This document shows positions 53,850-64,000 of a stretch of DNA of 64,000 nucleotides, in pieces. The stretch is taken from assembly GCA_018881555.1 (NCBI GenBank), contig JACAXG010000068.1, positions 2,446,198-2,510,197 on the forward strand, given 5' to 3'. A program made the position numbers and the translations under genes. The stretch is from Amblyornis subalaris. Lineage: Eukaryota; Chordata; Aves; Passeriformes; Ptilonorhynchidae. Each line of letters starts with the position of its first letter. Within the stretch, counting starts at the first letter, position 1. The notes under the pieces are model-generated. The model saw nothing but the letters and a program-made list of their open reading frames with translations, was not told the origin of the DNA and did not search any database.

Positions 53850-54115
53850 GCATACAATAATATTATAAATGCAGCAGTGGGTTTGAAGTACAATGCTGCA
53901 GCTGATTATAGAAAACCATATGGTGCTGGCATGTTAAACTGATACAGATTGAGCACGGGCTGCAGCTTTAAATGCCATGGACCAGAGATTGTGCTAAACT
54001 AGAATAAATATGCTATGCAGTGTCAATATAGGGAGCTGTCACTTTCGGCAGCAAGAAGCAAACTGTGTCAAAATAATATGAACTGATTGAAACAAACCCA
54101 CAAAAGTCAGCACTG
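53850..54115. other. Candidate non-coding regulatory block
   Basis: This AT-rich, repeat-free stretch holds ATACAATAATATTATAAATG, CAGCTGATTATAG and AATAAATATGCTATGC words. Together with the block ending at 53640 it may form one larger element. Confidence 0.3.
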
Positions 54116-56471
54116 AGCACATGCTCCTTCCCAGGAGTGGCTCTCCGTGGGCTGTAGGTTGGGGGAAAGCCCTTGCCCGCTTTTCACAGCACTATTTGAC
54201 TTCAGCAACTCTGGATCNAGGGCTGGGGGAGCCCTGGGTGCCCTGGCTCTGTGTCCCACTGGCAGCGGCAGATTGCAATGCACAGGTTCTGCTCCAGCTC
54301 CGTTGAAGGGAAATGCCCATCCCTCTGTTTTATTTTGTGTTTATAACCTTAAAGCCCCTTTATTGTTTTGCATCATTATTTTCATTTGCTTTGAAACATT
54401 TTTGTATTTCCTGTGCTTTTGTAAATTGAGCACAGGTAGATTTGCCACGGATTTTAAAACCTCCTAAAAGTCTAATTCTGTGTTTGGGACAAGGCAGTAA
54501 ATGGGTGTTCCTTGGCCCCACACTGCTGGGATCGNGGTGATCCTGAAAGCAGAGCTGACCAGGACACAGAAAGGTGTGGTTTTGCCTTAATCACTGAGCT
54601 GGAGGGGCAGGGAGTGCTGAGGCAGGAGGATGGGGCTGACTTTTTCAGTGGGAACAGACTTATGATCAGCCTCGACTGATCATCTTGATTCCCTCTTATT
54701 TTGTTAAAGATGCTCCTAGAAAATACATCCAGGCTTGATTTCCAGCTTTAAAATATGCTCTCATCTGCTTTTGCAAAACCTTTTACAGATAAAACTTGAA
54801 GTTGTAGCTAAACATCTACTAATCCTGTTTTAAGATAACCTCCTTCCTATGGATATTAAAAACACACATTTACCAGAAAGAGTTAAGTGCATCCAACCTG
54901 CCAACTGACACTGAAGTAGACTTTAGTACAAAGCTGCAGTGGGAGGAGAAGTCTATTCATTTGTGGGTGAATTAAACATCCATTTTTCTTTGTTTCGTGG
55001 CTCTGGTGCGTGATTTCCCCGAGGACAGGAGGAGACAGCTCCCGTGACAAGTACGAGGGGAGTGTGCTCACAGACCCTGGCACAGTGCTCCGTGGGGGAT
55101 GCCCTTTTACTGCTTCTGGGGGGTTTAGTCAAAGGAAATGTGAACTGCTTTGGGACTAACAAGGACCCCACTGTTAAAGTTGCTGGACATTTTGTAGGCA
55201 CACAGATTAAATGCTCAGGGTGGGTCAGTGTTTGGGCAGGTTCCATTGGATCCCAGGATTAGCTGTGTTTTTCCTTCCCCTTTTGGCCCATCTCTGCTCT
55301 CACATGTTGTCTGCTCTGAGCTTGGACCCAGTGGATGGATTTTGAACCGTCCCAGCCAACACATCCCCACTCGTGCTCTCCCCAGCCAGCCTTGAGCACA
55401 CAGTTTCTGTCTTGTTCTTATCCTTTACAGACGTAAGATGAAACTCTGGAGAGAGGAGCGTGGCAGGAGCAAACCATCAAGCCAAACTTCCAACCATCCA
55501 CAAGGTTTTTTAGTGGCTTATTGCATGCTGGAACCCAGCCTGCAGTCCAGGCAGTGAGCAAAGCACGAGGATCACAGCACCTTNTCCCTACTCAGACTGT
55601 GTTTGAGCAGTGACAGAGGTGCAAAGATTTGTCCTTGTGCAAATAAGATGAACAACGNAGAGAAACATGCCCAGATGACAAAGACAACAGATTATTTTAA
55701 TATTTTATTCTTATTTTTTAATGGAGCTGGCTGGTATCTTTTTGACCATTATCATATTTTTAGCTTGATGCACTGGAGCTGGGTCTATCCTAGCACTGAA
55801 CTTCCTGCTGGACAAGAAGCTCCCTGGCTCCTGCAGCACTGGTGTCCTGTGCTGTCTGGTGGCTTTAAAGCCCCTGAGCTTCTCTCTGCCTCCTTGATGG
55901 TTGGTGCCAGATGCAACTGGGACTAATCCAGTCTTGGCTGTCTGGTAGCAGAGCCCAGGCTTTGAAGATCTTGTGTGTATTTTGGATTTCTTTTATCACC
56001 TGTGTTGGATTTAAAATCTAGTGAGACAGAGTCTGATTAGGCANATCCTATATAGGGCTTGATACTGGGAAATCAGTGGTGCTTATGAACTTAAGCTGGG
56101 AAGAACACTTGTGTTTTACAGCTGAATGGTCNCTGACTCAAAGAGGCTGCAGGGTAGATGATGTGAAATACTTGATATAAGGAATATCTTGTGTTGATCT
56201 ATTCAATAAAGAGGTAGGGTCTGACCTCTAGGTGTTTTTTTATGTTGTGAAAGAAACTAAAAAGAGTTTATTGAGTGTTAGAATATTTTGCTGCTATGGC
56301 TTGGTGTAGGGTTTAGCAAATAGAACTGCTCAGGACAGAGATCCAAAAGGCAGCAGGCTGGAGTCACAGNAATGTTACACAGAGAGTGAGTTGCCCACGT
56401 GGGGGGACAGGGGTGGACGGTAAAATAAACACATTTCTTACAGCTGAAGAAATCATTGAATTTTAACATGG
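54116..56471. other. Intergenic sequence, no gene recognised
   Basis: The composition is mixed, and nothing is recognisable up to the LTR. Open frames are short and overlapping. Confidence 0.7.
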
Positions 56472-56990
56472 TCTCCTGGTTTCAGGTGGAGTAGAGTNAA
56501 TTTTCTTCGCAGTGTCTGGTACAGTTCTGGGTTTTGGATTCAGGATGGGAACAGTGNTGATGNTTTAGTTGTTGCTGAGTGGTGCTTGCACNAATTCAAG
56601 GACTTTTCAGTGTCTNANGCTGCCCTGACANTGAGGGGACAGGAGGAAAAGAACCTGGGAGGGGACACATCTCGGGCAGGTGACCCCAACTGGCCAAAGC
56701 GGCTTCATGCTCAGTCTANAAATTGGGGGGAGGTCACTGGGGGACAGCAGCCACTGCTCAGGGACTGTCTGGGCATCAAACAGGGAGTGGTGAGCAATTG
56801 CACTGTGCAGCAGTCATTTTGTATATTCTTTGATAATTATTATTATTTTTCCTTCCTTGCCTGTTCAATTAAACTGTCTTTCTCTCAACCCACAAGTTTT
56901 ACCTTTATTCTGATTCTCTCCCCCATCCCAGTGGGAGAAGTGAGGAGCAGCTGTGAGTTGTTTCACTGCCTGCCCAGTTAAACCATGACA
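56472..56990 (+). mobile_element. Solo LTR of an avian endogenous retrovirus (ERVL type)
   Basis: The order of landmarks matches the common avian ERVL-type LTR: CCTGGTTTCAGGTGGAGTAG near the 5' end, GTTGTTGCTGAGTGGTGCTT, a GGGAGGGGACACA segment, the R/U5 part with GTGGTGAGCAATTG, ATTAAA (56868-56873) before CTGTCTTTCTCTCAACCCAC, and TTAAACCATGACA at the 3' end. No internal retroviral sequence is present, so it is a solo LTR left by recombination. The 5' TG appears mutated to TC. Flanks CATGG and CGAGG may be a decayed 5-bp target-site duplication. Eight ambiguous bases lie inside. Confidence 0.88.
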
Positions 56991-57044
56991 CGAGGTGGGT
57001 TGAGGCAGACCTTACAGGATTAAAAAAAAAGAAAATTGAAAAGT

Positions 57045-57265
57045 TAAGCTAAATTGCTGGAGGTCCCATTAGTTGGTTCAGGCAATTTATCAATAATTTG
57101 GCACTGGATTTCCAAAAAAGCATCACATAATTTTCCAATGAGAAGCCCAAGTGCCTGGGAGATGATGTTATGGTNTGAATTACACCGAGGAGCGGCTGTC
57201 AGCTGTCCCTGTCAGCACTTTCACAGATGCCATAATGTGCAGTAAATGCTGTGGCTGCAGCTATT
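57045..57265. other. Candidate non-coding regulatory block
   Basis: It contains GCAATTTATCAATAATTTGG, ATCACATAATTTTCC and CATAATGTGCAGTAAATGC words and no repeat. It sits just right of the LTR. It is an enhancer candidate by appearance only. Confidence 0.3.
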
Positions 57266-57539
57266 TAGGTTCACTGTGGTGGTGGGTTTAGGGAAAGCAC
57301 CACAAATTAACAGCTAAAGGAAACCCAGGAGCCCTCTGGAATGGGTTGCAGCCCAGATGAACTGGTCACGGCTCAAACATGCGAGTGTCACTCTTGGCTT
57401 CCGAAAAATCTCCTTTCCTGTAGCTGGCCAGGGCACAAGACTCCAGACCCTGTGTTCGTGTCCGGTCAGTCCTCCTGGCTCTGAGATCCTTTTGCTGAGC
57501 CCCTGCACGGCTTTGCTCTTGCCTGAGTCTCCCCAAAAT

Positions 57540-58040
57540 GCTGGGGACGCCTACACGCCCTGGGGTGAGGTTTGGGGTGAGCTCTGCGGCGAGGATTCAG
57601 CCAGCTACAACCTGCTCCCTGCTCTGCTCCGTGGATCTGGGCTTCCCATCCTCCAAAGGGAACTCCTTGGAAGTTTTCGCAAGTTTTAAAGGCTGCTTTA
57701 TCCTTGCTTTTGTTTNGCTCTGTTTTCAAACGTCCTTGCCGTTAATCTGTTGTGAAGGGAGCGAGGGCAGCTGGTGCCTCGGCGGTGAGAGCTGGAGCCC
57801 ACCAGAGCCCGCTTCGGCTGGAGTGAGAGTGTTCCTGGCCACCAGCACCTGCTGCAACCTCTGCTGCTCCCTGCAGATGGTACTGTTGGACCACTTTGCA
57901 NCCACCCACCTCCGCGAACACCGCGCATTTAAGGGCAATTTTACAAGCGGGAGCAGGCACACGGACAGACCCAGCGGCACCGCAGCATCCTCCCGCTCTC
58001 GGTGGGTGCGAGGGCGAAAGTCTTGTATTCCCNGCGGGAT
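57540..58040. promoter_or_regulatory. CpG-rich patch
   Basis: Roughly 30 CpG occur in 500 bp, densest at 57740-58040, in an otherwise CpG-poor neighbourhood. No gene start was recognised. Open frames of up to about 196 codons cross it, as expected when stops are depleted by GC content. Confidence 0.42.
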
Positions 58041-58829
58041 ACCCAGGTTCTGGGGGAGTTTGGGAAGATCAGGAGCCCAGCACCCTCCTGGGATGATGCA
58101 AAAGTGCTGCATAAGAGGAAGTTTGTAGGTACAACCCTCAGCAGGGGATGCCCAGCATTACTGTAGACACCTGAGGTGGTGGGCAAGAACTTTACCCTGA
58201 GGGAATTTAACAGCTTTATCTGGGTGGATGGCCAGAGTTTTTGTGGGATTTTATCAAATCCTCATTGCCTGAAGCTGCAGTGTTTCTAGGCTGGGTAAAA
58301 GCAGCTCCGGGGACGATGCTGGTTTCTTCTGAGCAGCTGGTGCATGGGCCAGAAGGCTGAGAGGGGGTGGTGAGTTTATATATACACTTGATGCTGCTGG
58401 TAAGGTTTTTGTGACATGGCACTTGGTGGTTTGCTTGCCCACCAGCCTGCATTAGAGGCACCGTGCAGCCCTGGAGTCGCTCCTGCCTGACAAAGGTGTG
58501 GGAAGAACCTTATCTTTCCTGGGCTTGAACAAATGTACATCCATTCCAGCAGTCTGATGTGTCCACTGCAGTTTTCCTCTGCTCTGGGAGTGTTGCTGTT
58601 CAGAGCCAGTAGGGCTCAGCTCGCTGCTGGGAGACACTGTGGTTGTGTTTTTCTTTTTCTCTTCACGGATCTGCATTTGAGTCCCGAAATCCCAGTGCCT
58701 CTTTAAAGTCAATGAGGTGGGAAATCACCTCTCTTTTACCTTTTCCCTTTGGACCTGGTGTGCAGTGTTACTTCAGCCCCGAGGAGAGGGCAGTCACTCC
58801 AGGCTGGGTTTAGCTGNAACCTGGATAAG

Positions 58830-59290
58830 GAGATTCGTCTTTCCCCGCGAGGTGCCCCCTCAGCTGCCACACCCTCGAGCCCCCCCAGCTCACAGGGAGC
58901 CCTGCAGCACCCTGCTGCCATTCGGTGCTCAGGGTAAAGCGAAGCCATGTGCAGACACCGGCACAGCATGAGCCCGGCTGGTTCACCCCGTGTGGGAGCG
59001 CGGCGTGCACTCCACGTGTGCCACACGTGCGCGCGGAGAGAGCTTCGGAAAAAGGGCCGGGAACAGGCGCCCCTGGATCTGGCTGAAATCCATTTGTCTT
59101 TTGATTTCCTCGCAGGCTCGAATTGTGGATGAGGTGTCAAGAGCTTTGAACTTGCCCAGGCTCTGGAGGCTTTTTTGGGTCTCGGTTCGCAGCTCCTCTG
59201 GTTTGGTGGAAGGGCTGTGCCACGCGCCCGCTCCGGTGTGAATCGCTCCCGTATGGAGCAACACGGGACTTCTGGCTGGAATCAGAGGGA
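58830..59290. promoter_or_regulatory. CpG-rich patch
   Basis: I count about 30 CpG in 430 bp, including GAGCGCGGCGTGC, CACACGTGCGCGCGG and CACGCGCCCGCTCCGG. With the patch 0.8 kb to the left it makes a 1.75-kb CpG-enriched zone. It could be an orphan CpG island, a lncRNA promoter or an enhancer. Confidence 0.48.
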
Positions 59291-62200
59291 TCTCCTCGTA
59301 CACCTATTGCTGTTTCTGTCTTGTTGCCAGGCATTTCATGTTTAAGCTTTCATCAGATCAATTTTCCTCCTTTGAAAGGAAAGTAGCCGGTTAACCCGTG
59401 TGCGAGGGAAATGGAAAACACTCCTCTGCNTCTCCCCAATGTGCTGTGCAGGTGTAAAGGGGCTTAGGAAAAGTGATAAAAGCAATTAGTCGTCTGTGGA
59501 ATTGAAGGAGGAACAGCATCCAGCTCAGAGGTTTGCCTGGGTTTGCTGTAAGCTCGGTTGTTGGATGGAGTTTTGTGAAGGGTGGACAGGTAAGGGGATG
59601 TTGTACTGAGTAAACTTNACAGGTTTCTGCTGCTTTCTGGAGCCTCATGTCTCCTACAAGGACTTCTCATCCCCATCCTGCTTCAAGGAGGTGAAGATAG
59701 GGAAAGAAGGGCAGAGAAATGAAGATTGATCTCTTTGCCCACGGGAAGTAGCTGAGTCTCAGCTCTGGAGAGAGAAGTTTGGTGTGAGCTCTGGAAGCAG
59801 GACCAGACTCAGAAGGTAGGTTCCCCTCCACCAGTGCTGCTGCAGGCAGCTGCCAGTTTGTGTCCAAGCAGCTCCAAAGCCCTCCTTGCCCACACGTCTC
59901 AATTTCTCTCCCCTGACCACTTGCTGCTCTGAAAATCTCCATGGAATAGAGCAGCTCAAAGACAACGGCGGCACCAGATAAATCATTCCTCCCCCGCTTC
60001 TCCCCTTCCCCCCAGCCCAAATGGATAAAGTGTCTTTATTATTTAAAAAAACCCACACAGGCTAAAAAAGCCTGACTGAGGGAGACAGACAGAAAGCAAA
60101 GGAAAAGGAGAGGTTTAGGCAGCAAGCCACAAATAAGCACCATCAATCATGGTGCAGTCAAAAATGTACATGTGTTGGTACCTGCTAGTTATTGGCAGTG
60201 CTCAAGAAGTCTCCTGAGTACAATCTTCAGGGCTCCTTAGATAAATAAATAAATAAATAAATAAAATTCNATGTTCCTCTGAAAAACTGCTTGTCAGCAC
60301 TGGACTGGCAGGTGCATTAACTCCCTAAGAACCAGATTATGCCCTGCATGACAAAAAAATGCAAACACAGAAAAATAAGGTGTCAGTCAACTCCTGTATG
60401 CTCTCAGGTTATTTTGATGGGGAGTATTTTGAAACATAAATACAGCCTGTTGTATAAATGAATCCAGGAAAAAGGAGAGATACTGGTGTATATGTTGTCT
60501 AGTTATCCTATTTACATGTTTACCCTAAATTTACATCTGTCTGACATATGATTTGCTGTTTTTCTTTTCACACTCCACAAGGATAGCTGACGAGTTCAGA
60601 TTGATTTAGCGTCCTCCTCCTCCCATGACCTTCCCAAGCCTTGGCCAGTGCTACCCTGGTGCCACCTGACTGCCTGCTCGCCCCTCAGCTCTTCTCCCTT
60701 GTAGCTCTGAAATGTTTCCTCTGAAAATAAAATCCCTCTCTGAGAGCTCCTGTGTTTCCCCCTTAGATCTCTACTACACTCTCCCTTCCCTTGGCTTTGC
60801 TTTTTTTCTCCTTAATTATGGATTTCAAGTTCCTGATGCTGTGGCCTTGGTTACTCTGCAGAGGTCCTCTAACCTCTCATCCTTCTGCTCCTCCCTGCTC
60901 CTTTTCATACACTGTGTTCCTTTTAATCCAGGAAAGGGACATTACTGCCAGTGGAAGTCCTGGAGGAGCAAAGTCCTGTCCCAGGAGGAGTAAAGGTTGC
61001 ACGACCTAGTGCCAAAAGACAAATGGATTTGGGGAAATGGCCACTGGCCCTTCCCTGAACCTAACAATGTGTTTCCTACGATTCCTATCACATATAGGAA
61101 GAGGCTGATTATTTTTAGCTGTGGGTGAGCCAGCTGCTCCTAGGCCACCCTCCNGCCCTCCCAAGGACAGCAGAGATGCCTGCAGGCTCCGGCTCAGCCC
61201 TCAGCAGGACGGAGGAGGTGAGGAGGGATGAACTCCTGCCGTACCTGCCGGCAGGGAAACGTCTCCTCATCCGCATGTGCTGCTCAGCACCAAGCCCTGC
61301 GGGATGGCTTCCTTTCTCCAGCACCTCGATTGGATTCAGTAAACCCTTAGATGAGTTTTGGCTGACTCTCAGGGTCTCCTTCTTGGTTTCAATATAAGCA
61401 GTGCAGGGAAGAGGTTTCACTGCAAACCAGCTCCTTGCAGTCCTTTCTTTCCTTACTTTTGCCGTGGTGAATCCCATGTTTAGCTCAACTCGGATGACCT
61501 GTGCTCCATCCGTGCCAGCCCTCGTCCTGTCCTGGGGTGTCAGTGAGCCNTGGCTGGAGCAGGGCTGGCTTTGCATGGCTTGTCCCATGACGAGGACCCT
61601 GGACCAGGTCATCTGGAGGCACCAGACCCTTCATTTCGTTGCAGATTCCTGGAGCCATTTGTTCTCCGTGGTTGGTGTTCTGATAGGATGCACAGTGCAT
61701 TATAGGTCTGGTGCTGCCTGTTTTGTCTCGTAATGGAGATGTTTCTAAAAGAACTCACTTCTGCTTTTTTTTTTTCCTGGCTTGATGTTAAATTAAGGAG
61801 GTTCAAAGATTTATGAGCCTCCCAAAAATATATCTTCAGGGATGCCCCTTGATTGGGCTGAAGTGTGGAGATATGAATTTTGAGCATGGTTNCCTGTGGG
61901 AAACAGATCAATAACNTCCTAAGGGGGGTCCTGCTTCAGAGTGGGGAAAAAACAATTAAGTTGGGATTTACCTGTTGCTGATTCAGGATTAAAACCCCCC
62001 GGAAACATGTTACAAAAATCTACAGGAGCAGGCTGGTTGGCCTTATCTGTGGCTGAGTAAAGTCTAAGCATCTCCAATGCAGCAAAACTCAATCTGAGCG
62101 GGACAAGGCTGGTAGCTTGACTCTATCAGATGAACAAGATGTGCCTTCTTAATTTTTATTTCTCTTTGATCATATCTCTCATTTTCCCCACAGCACCTAT

Positions 62201-62840
62201 AACTTGACCCTTGGGCTTCTGATGGATGCAGAAGCTGCAGGTGGGAGGCAGAGGAGCAAGCGGATCCAGAGCCATCCCTGGGGGAGCCCAGCNCTTGTAC
62301 AGGCAAATGTCATAAAATGACAAATATAGAAAATAACTGCAGAGTCCGGGATGCAGGAGGTCTGGCCCAAACCTCCTTTTTTTTTGTTTATTTCCAGGAT
62401 TAAGGAGGGCACTTATGGGAAGAGAAGCAATTGTGATAAGCAGCTGCCAACTGGTTTCACTGGGGAGCTGTGTGGCCCCTCTGCTCGGTGCTGTGCCCTT
62501 CTCCAGCCCAGAAACTTTCTCTTCCAGACCACAGGTTTATTTCATTTCGGTCCTACTGCTGGCATTGGTTTTGCAACGGGCTGTGGGTTAGGAAAAAGCA
62601 GAGAATTTTTCCTTAAGCGAGGAAAGGAGATGACATTGCACAGCAAAACAGAGCAAAAAATAGTTTGTTGGCTGATTTTCTTCTCTGCCTTGCTTCTGTG
62701 TGTGATGCCAGCAAGAGAAATTGCATTTCGGAGTGATTTAATAACAAAATTACTTTTATTTTTAATTCTTTCCCCTGTCTCAGAACAGAAAAACCACAAG
62801 ATGGAGCTCTGGGGCTTTCCACTGCGGCCAGGCTTGAGTC
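59291..62840. other. Intergenic sequence, no gene recognised
   Basis: The composition is mixed. The only simple repeat is the AAAT microsatellite at 60241. No exon, RNA gene or mobile element was recognised. Confidence 0.7.
60241..60266. repeat. (ATAA)n microsatellite, about 6 units
   Basis: Perfect ATAA units run from 60241 to about 60265 and end in AAATTC. It is probably polymorphic. Confidence 0.93.
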
Positions 62841-62849
62841 ACCGTAAAA

Positions 62850-63400
62850 AGCCGTTTGGAGACCTTGAGATTATGGGTTTTATTAATTTTTCACTCAGTT
62901 TAATTTTTACATTCATTTTACAATTGTAAATGTTATAGATGTTATAATTATAAAATGTAATTTATTGTTGCTGGTCGAAGTTATTTACTTTTCCTTTTGA
63001 AACTCAGAACTTTTATTTTTATTTTTTTACNATTGTAACAGGGCAGCATTTTTCTCTCTTCTGGGAGGCTGCAGCCCAGAGATGCTGTTAGACCACGGCG
63101 TTCTGCTCTCTGACACCCTGCCTGTGCTGGGGAAACTCTCAAACCTGCCCAGGTCTACATGCAAATATTNAGCACTGGCTTTCCTTCGTGTGTAGGGGAA
63201 TAAATGATGTTTTGAAGAGCTACTCTTGCCTTGTAATCAATCAACACCGAGCTGGTAAAATTTAAACCAGTGCAGTGAATTAGGAGAATTGGGCTCTTTA
63301 ATTAAAAGAAAAGCGTTTTAGATCCTAAATTATTTAGAAATTTTAAAGAAATGAAAGAAGCTAATATTCTGTGCAATATAATGTTGTTTCTTCTTTTTTT
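62850..63400. other. Very AT-rich block
   Basis: It includes GGTTTTATTAATTTTTCACTC, TTATAATTATAA, TGTAATCAATCAAC (near 63233) and the palindrome TTTAATTAAA (near 63298). Many homeobox-type words are expected by chance at this AT content, so regulatory meaning is weak. Confidence 0.3.
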
Positions 63401-63699
63401 CCNCCTCCTTATTTTTCTGTCCATCTTCCTCTTTCTCTTCAAAGGGGTGAGCTCTCTTCTTCAATGTGCTTCTTTTCCAAGTGAACTGGTGCTAAGGATG
63501 TCAGATCTTTTCAGCTCTGCCTGCTGTTATGGCAGGGAGTGAGTGTTTAATTATGATTGTGGGTGATTCTTTTGACTCACTGGACTTCGGTTGAAATAGC
63601 TGCTCACACACGTAGTTACAAGTGACAAAAAATGTATTTTTTAAATATATTTATACACTCCAGCTCACGTGTAGAGAGGACAATGAGATTCTGGTAGCC

Positions 63700-64000
63700 A
63701 ATAGCCTCCTGGAATATTGTTAATTACTTCACCAACACAAGCAAACATTTTCTAAACAGCTTATGAAACACTTCTGGGCTGGGGCGTGCGATATCAGTTA
63801 CCGAAAAATCTGCTTCCCTCCTTTACAGAAGTTAACATTTTTATTAGAAATTTGAACCACTTTGACAGAGCCTCCCAGAGAAACGAGCCTCTGGTGTAGC
63901 AGGGAGCGCAGCCGAGGAGCACCGACCGTGGCAAAGCTCNTGTTCCAGAGCGCCGGGAACTTTGCGAGGAGTTGCGCTCGCTCGCGCCGAAGATAAATTC
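63700..64000. promoter_or_regulatory. AT-rich block running into CpG-rich right edge
   Basis: About 11 CpG occur in the last 100 bases (63895-64000), ending in GCGCTCGCTCGCGCCG, preceded by AT-rich sequence with GTTAATTAC near 63719. The window cuts the island, so a promoter or CpG-rich element may continue beyond the edge. Confidence 0.42.

Noticed and set aside
57538..58128. 196-codon open frame in the CpG-rich patch
   Set aside because: Stops are rare because of GC content, several frames are open on both strands, an ambiguous base lies inside and no homology was recognised.
60241..60266. ATAA repeat as an array of interest
   Set aside because: It is a plain microsatellite with no unique spacers.

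Overview
This is a vertebrate nuclear genomic window, almost certainly from a bird. It holds a multi-exon gene with canonical GT/AG introns, four sense-strand 3' tails of avian CR1 LINEs, and a solo LTR of the avian ERVL type that is abundant in songbirds and other Neoaves. It contains no prokaryotic-style operons. Roughly 150 isolated N characters are scattered singly through the sequence; they behave like masked ambiguous or heterozygous bases, not assembly gaps.

Region 1 (1-21180) is the 3' two thirds of DHX35, a DEAH-box RNA helicase, on the plus strand. Fourteen coding exons (1691-19475) join in phase into exactly 489 codons plus a stop. This matches residues 215-703 of the 703-residue human protein as I remember it. 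The exons carry the second RecA domain (motifs IV, V and VI), the winged-helix and HA2/ratchet region, and the C-terminal OB-fold. The ATP-binding Walker A and DEAH motifs lie on exons upstream of the window. A long 3' UTR follows, with an AU-rich element, a perfect Pumilio site, a probable ancient repeat fossil and an AATAAA signal at 21155. One exon (4573-4783) sits in a small intragenic CpG island.

Region 2 (about 21.2-64 kb) has no protein-coding gene that I can support. In other vertebrates the 3' side of DHX35 opens onto the large regulatory gene desert shared with MAFB. The composition here fits that: long AT-rich, TAAT-rich blocks free of recognisable repeats, separated by ordinary sequence, plus orphan CpG-rich patches at about 28.2-29.1 kb, 57.5-58.0 kb, 58.8-59.3 kb and the right window edge. 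A perfect CTCF core match lies at 23089-23102, about 1.9 kb beyond the DHX35 poly(A) site, where a domain boundary could sit. Whether any of these blocks is conserved or active cannot be judged from one sequence.

Mobile and simple repeats are sparse. They comprise CR1 tails at about 8.1, 41.8, 50.4 and 52.4 kb, the LTR at 56472-56990, a 45-base poly(T) run at 47140-47184, and a few microsatellites and short tandem duplications. The oddest items are the poly(T) tract with a minus-strand ATTAAA beside it, a 320-codon open frame just downstream (47418-48380), and the sharp excess of ambiguous bases inside the LTR. I saw no clear new biological system; the main interest is the regulatory landscape downstream of DHX35.
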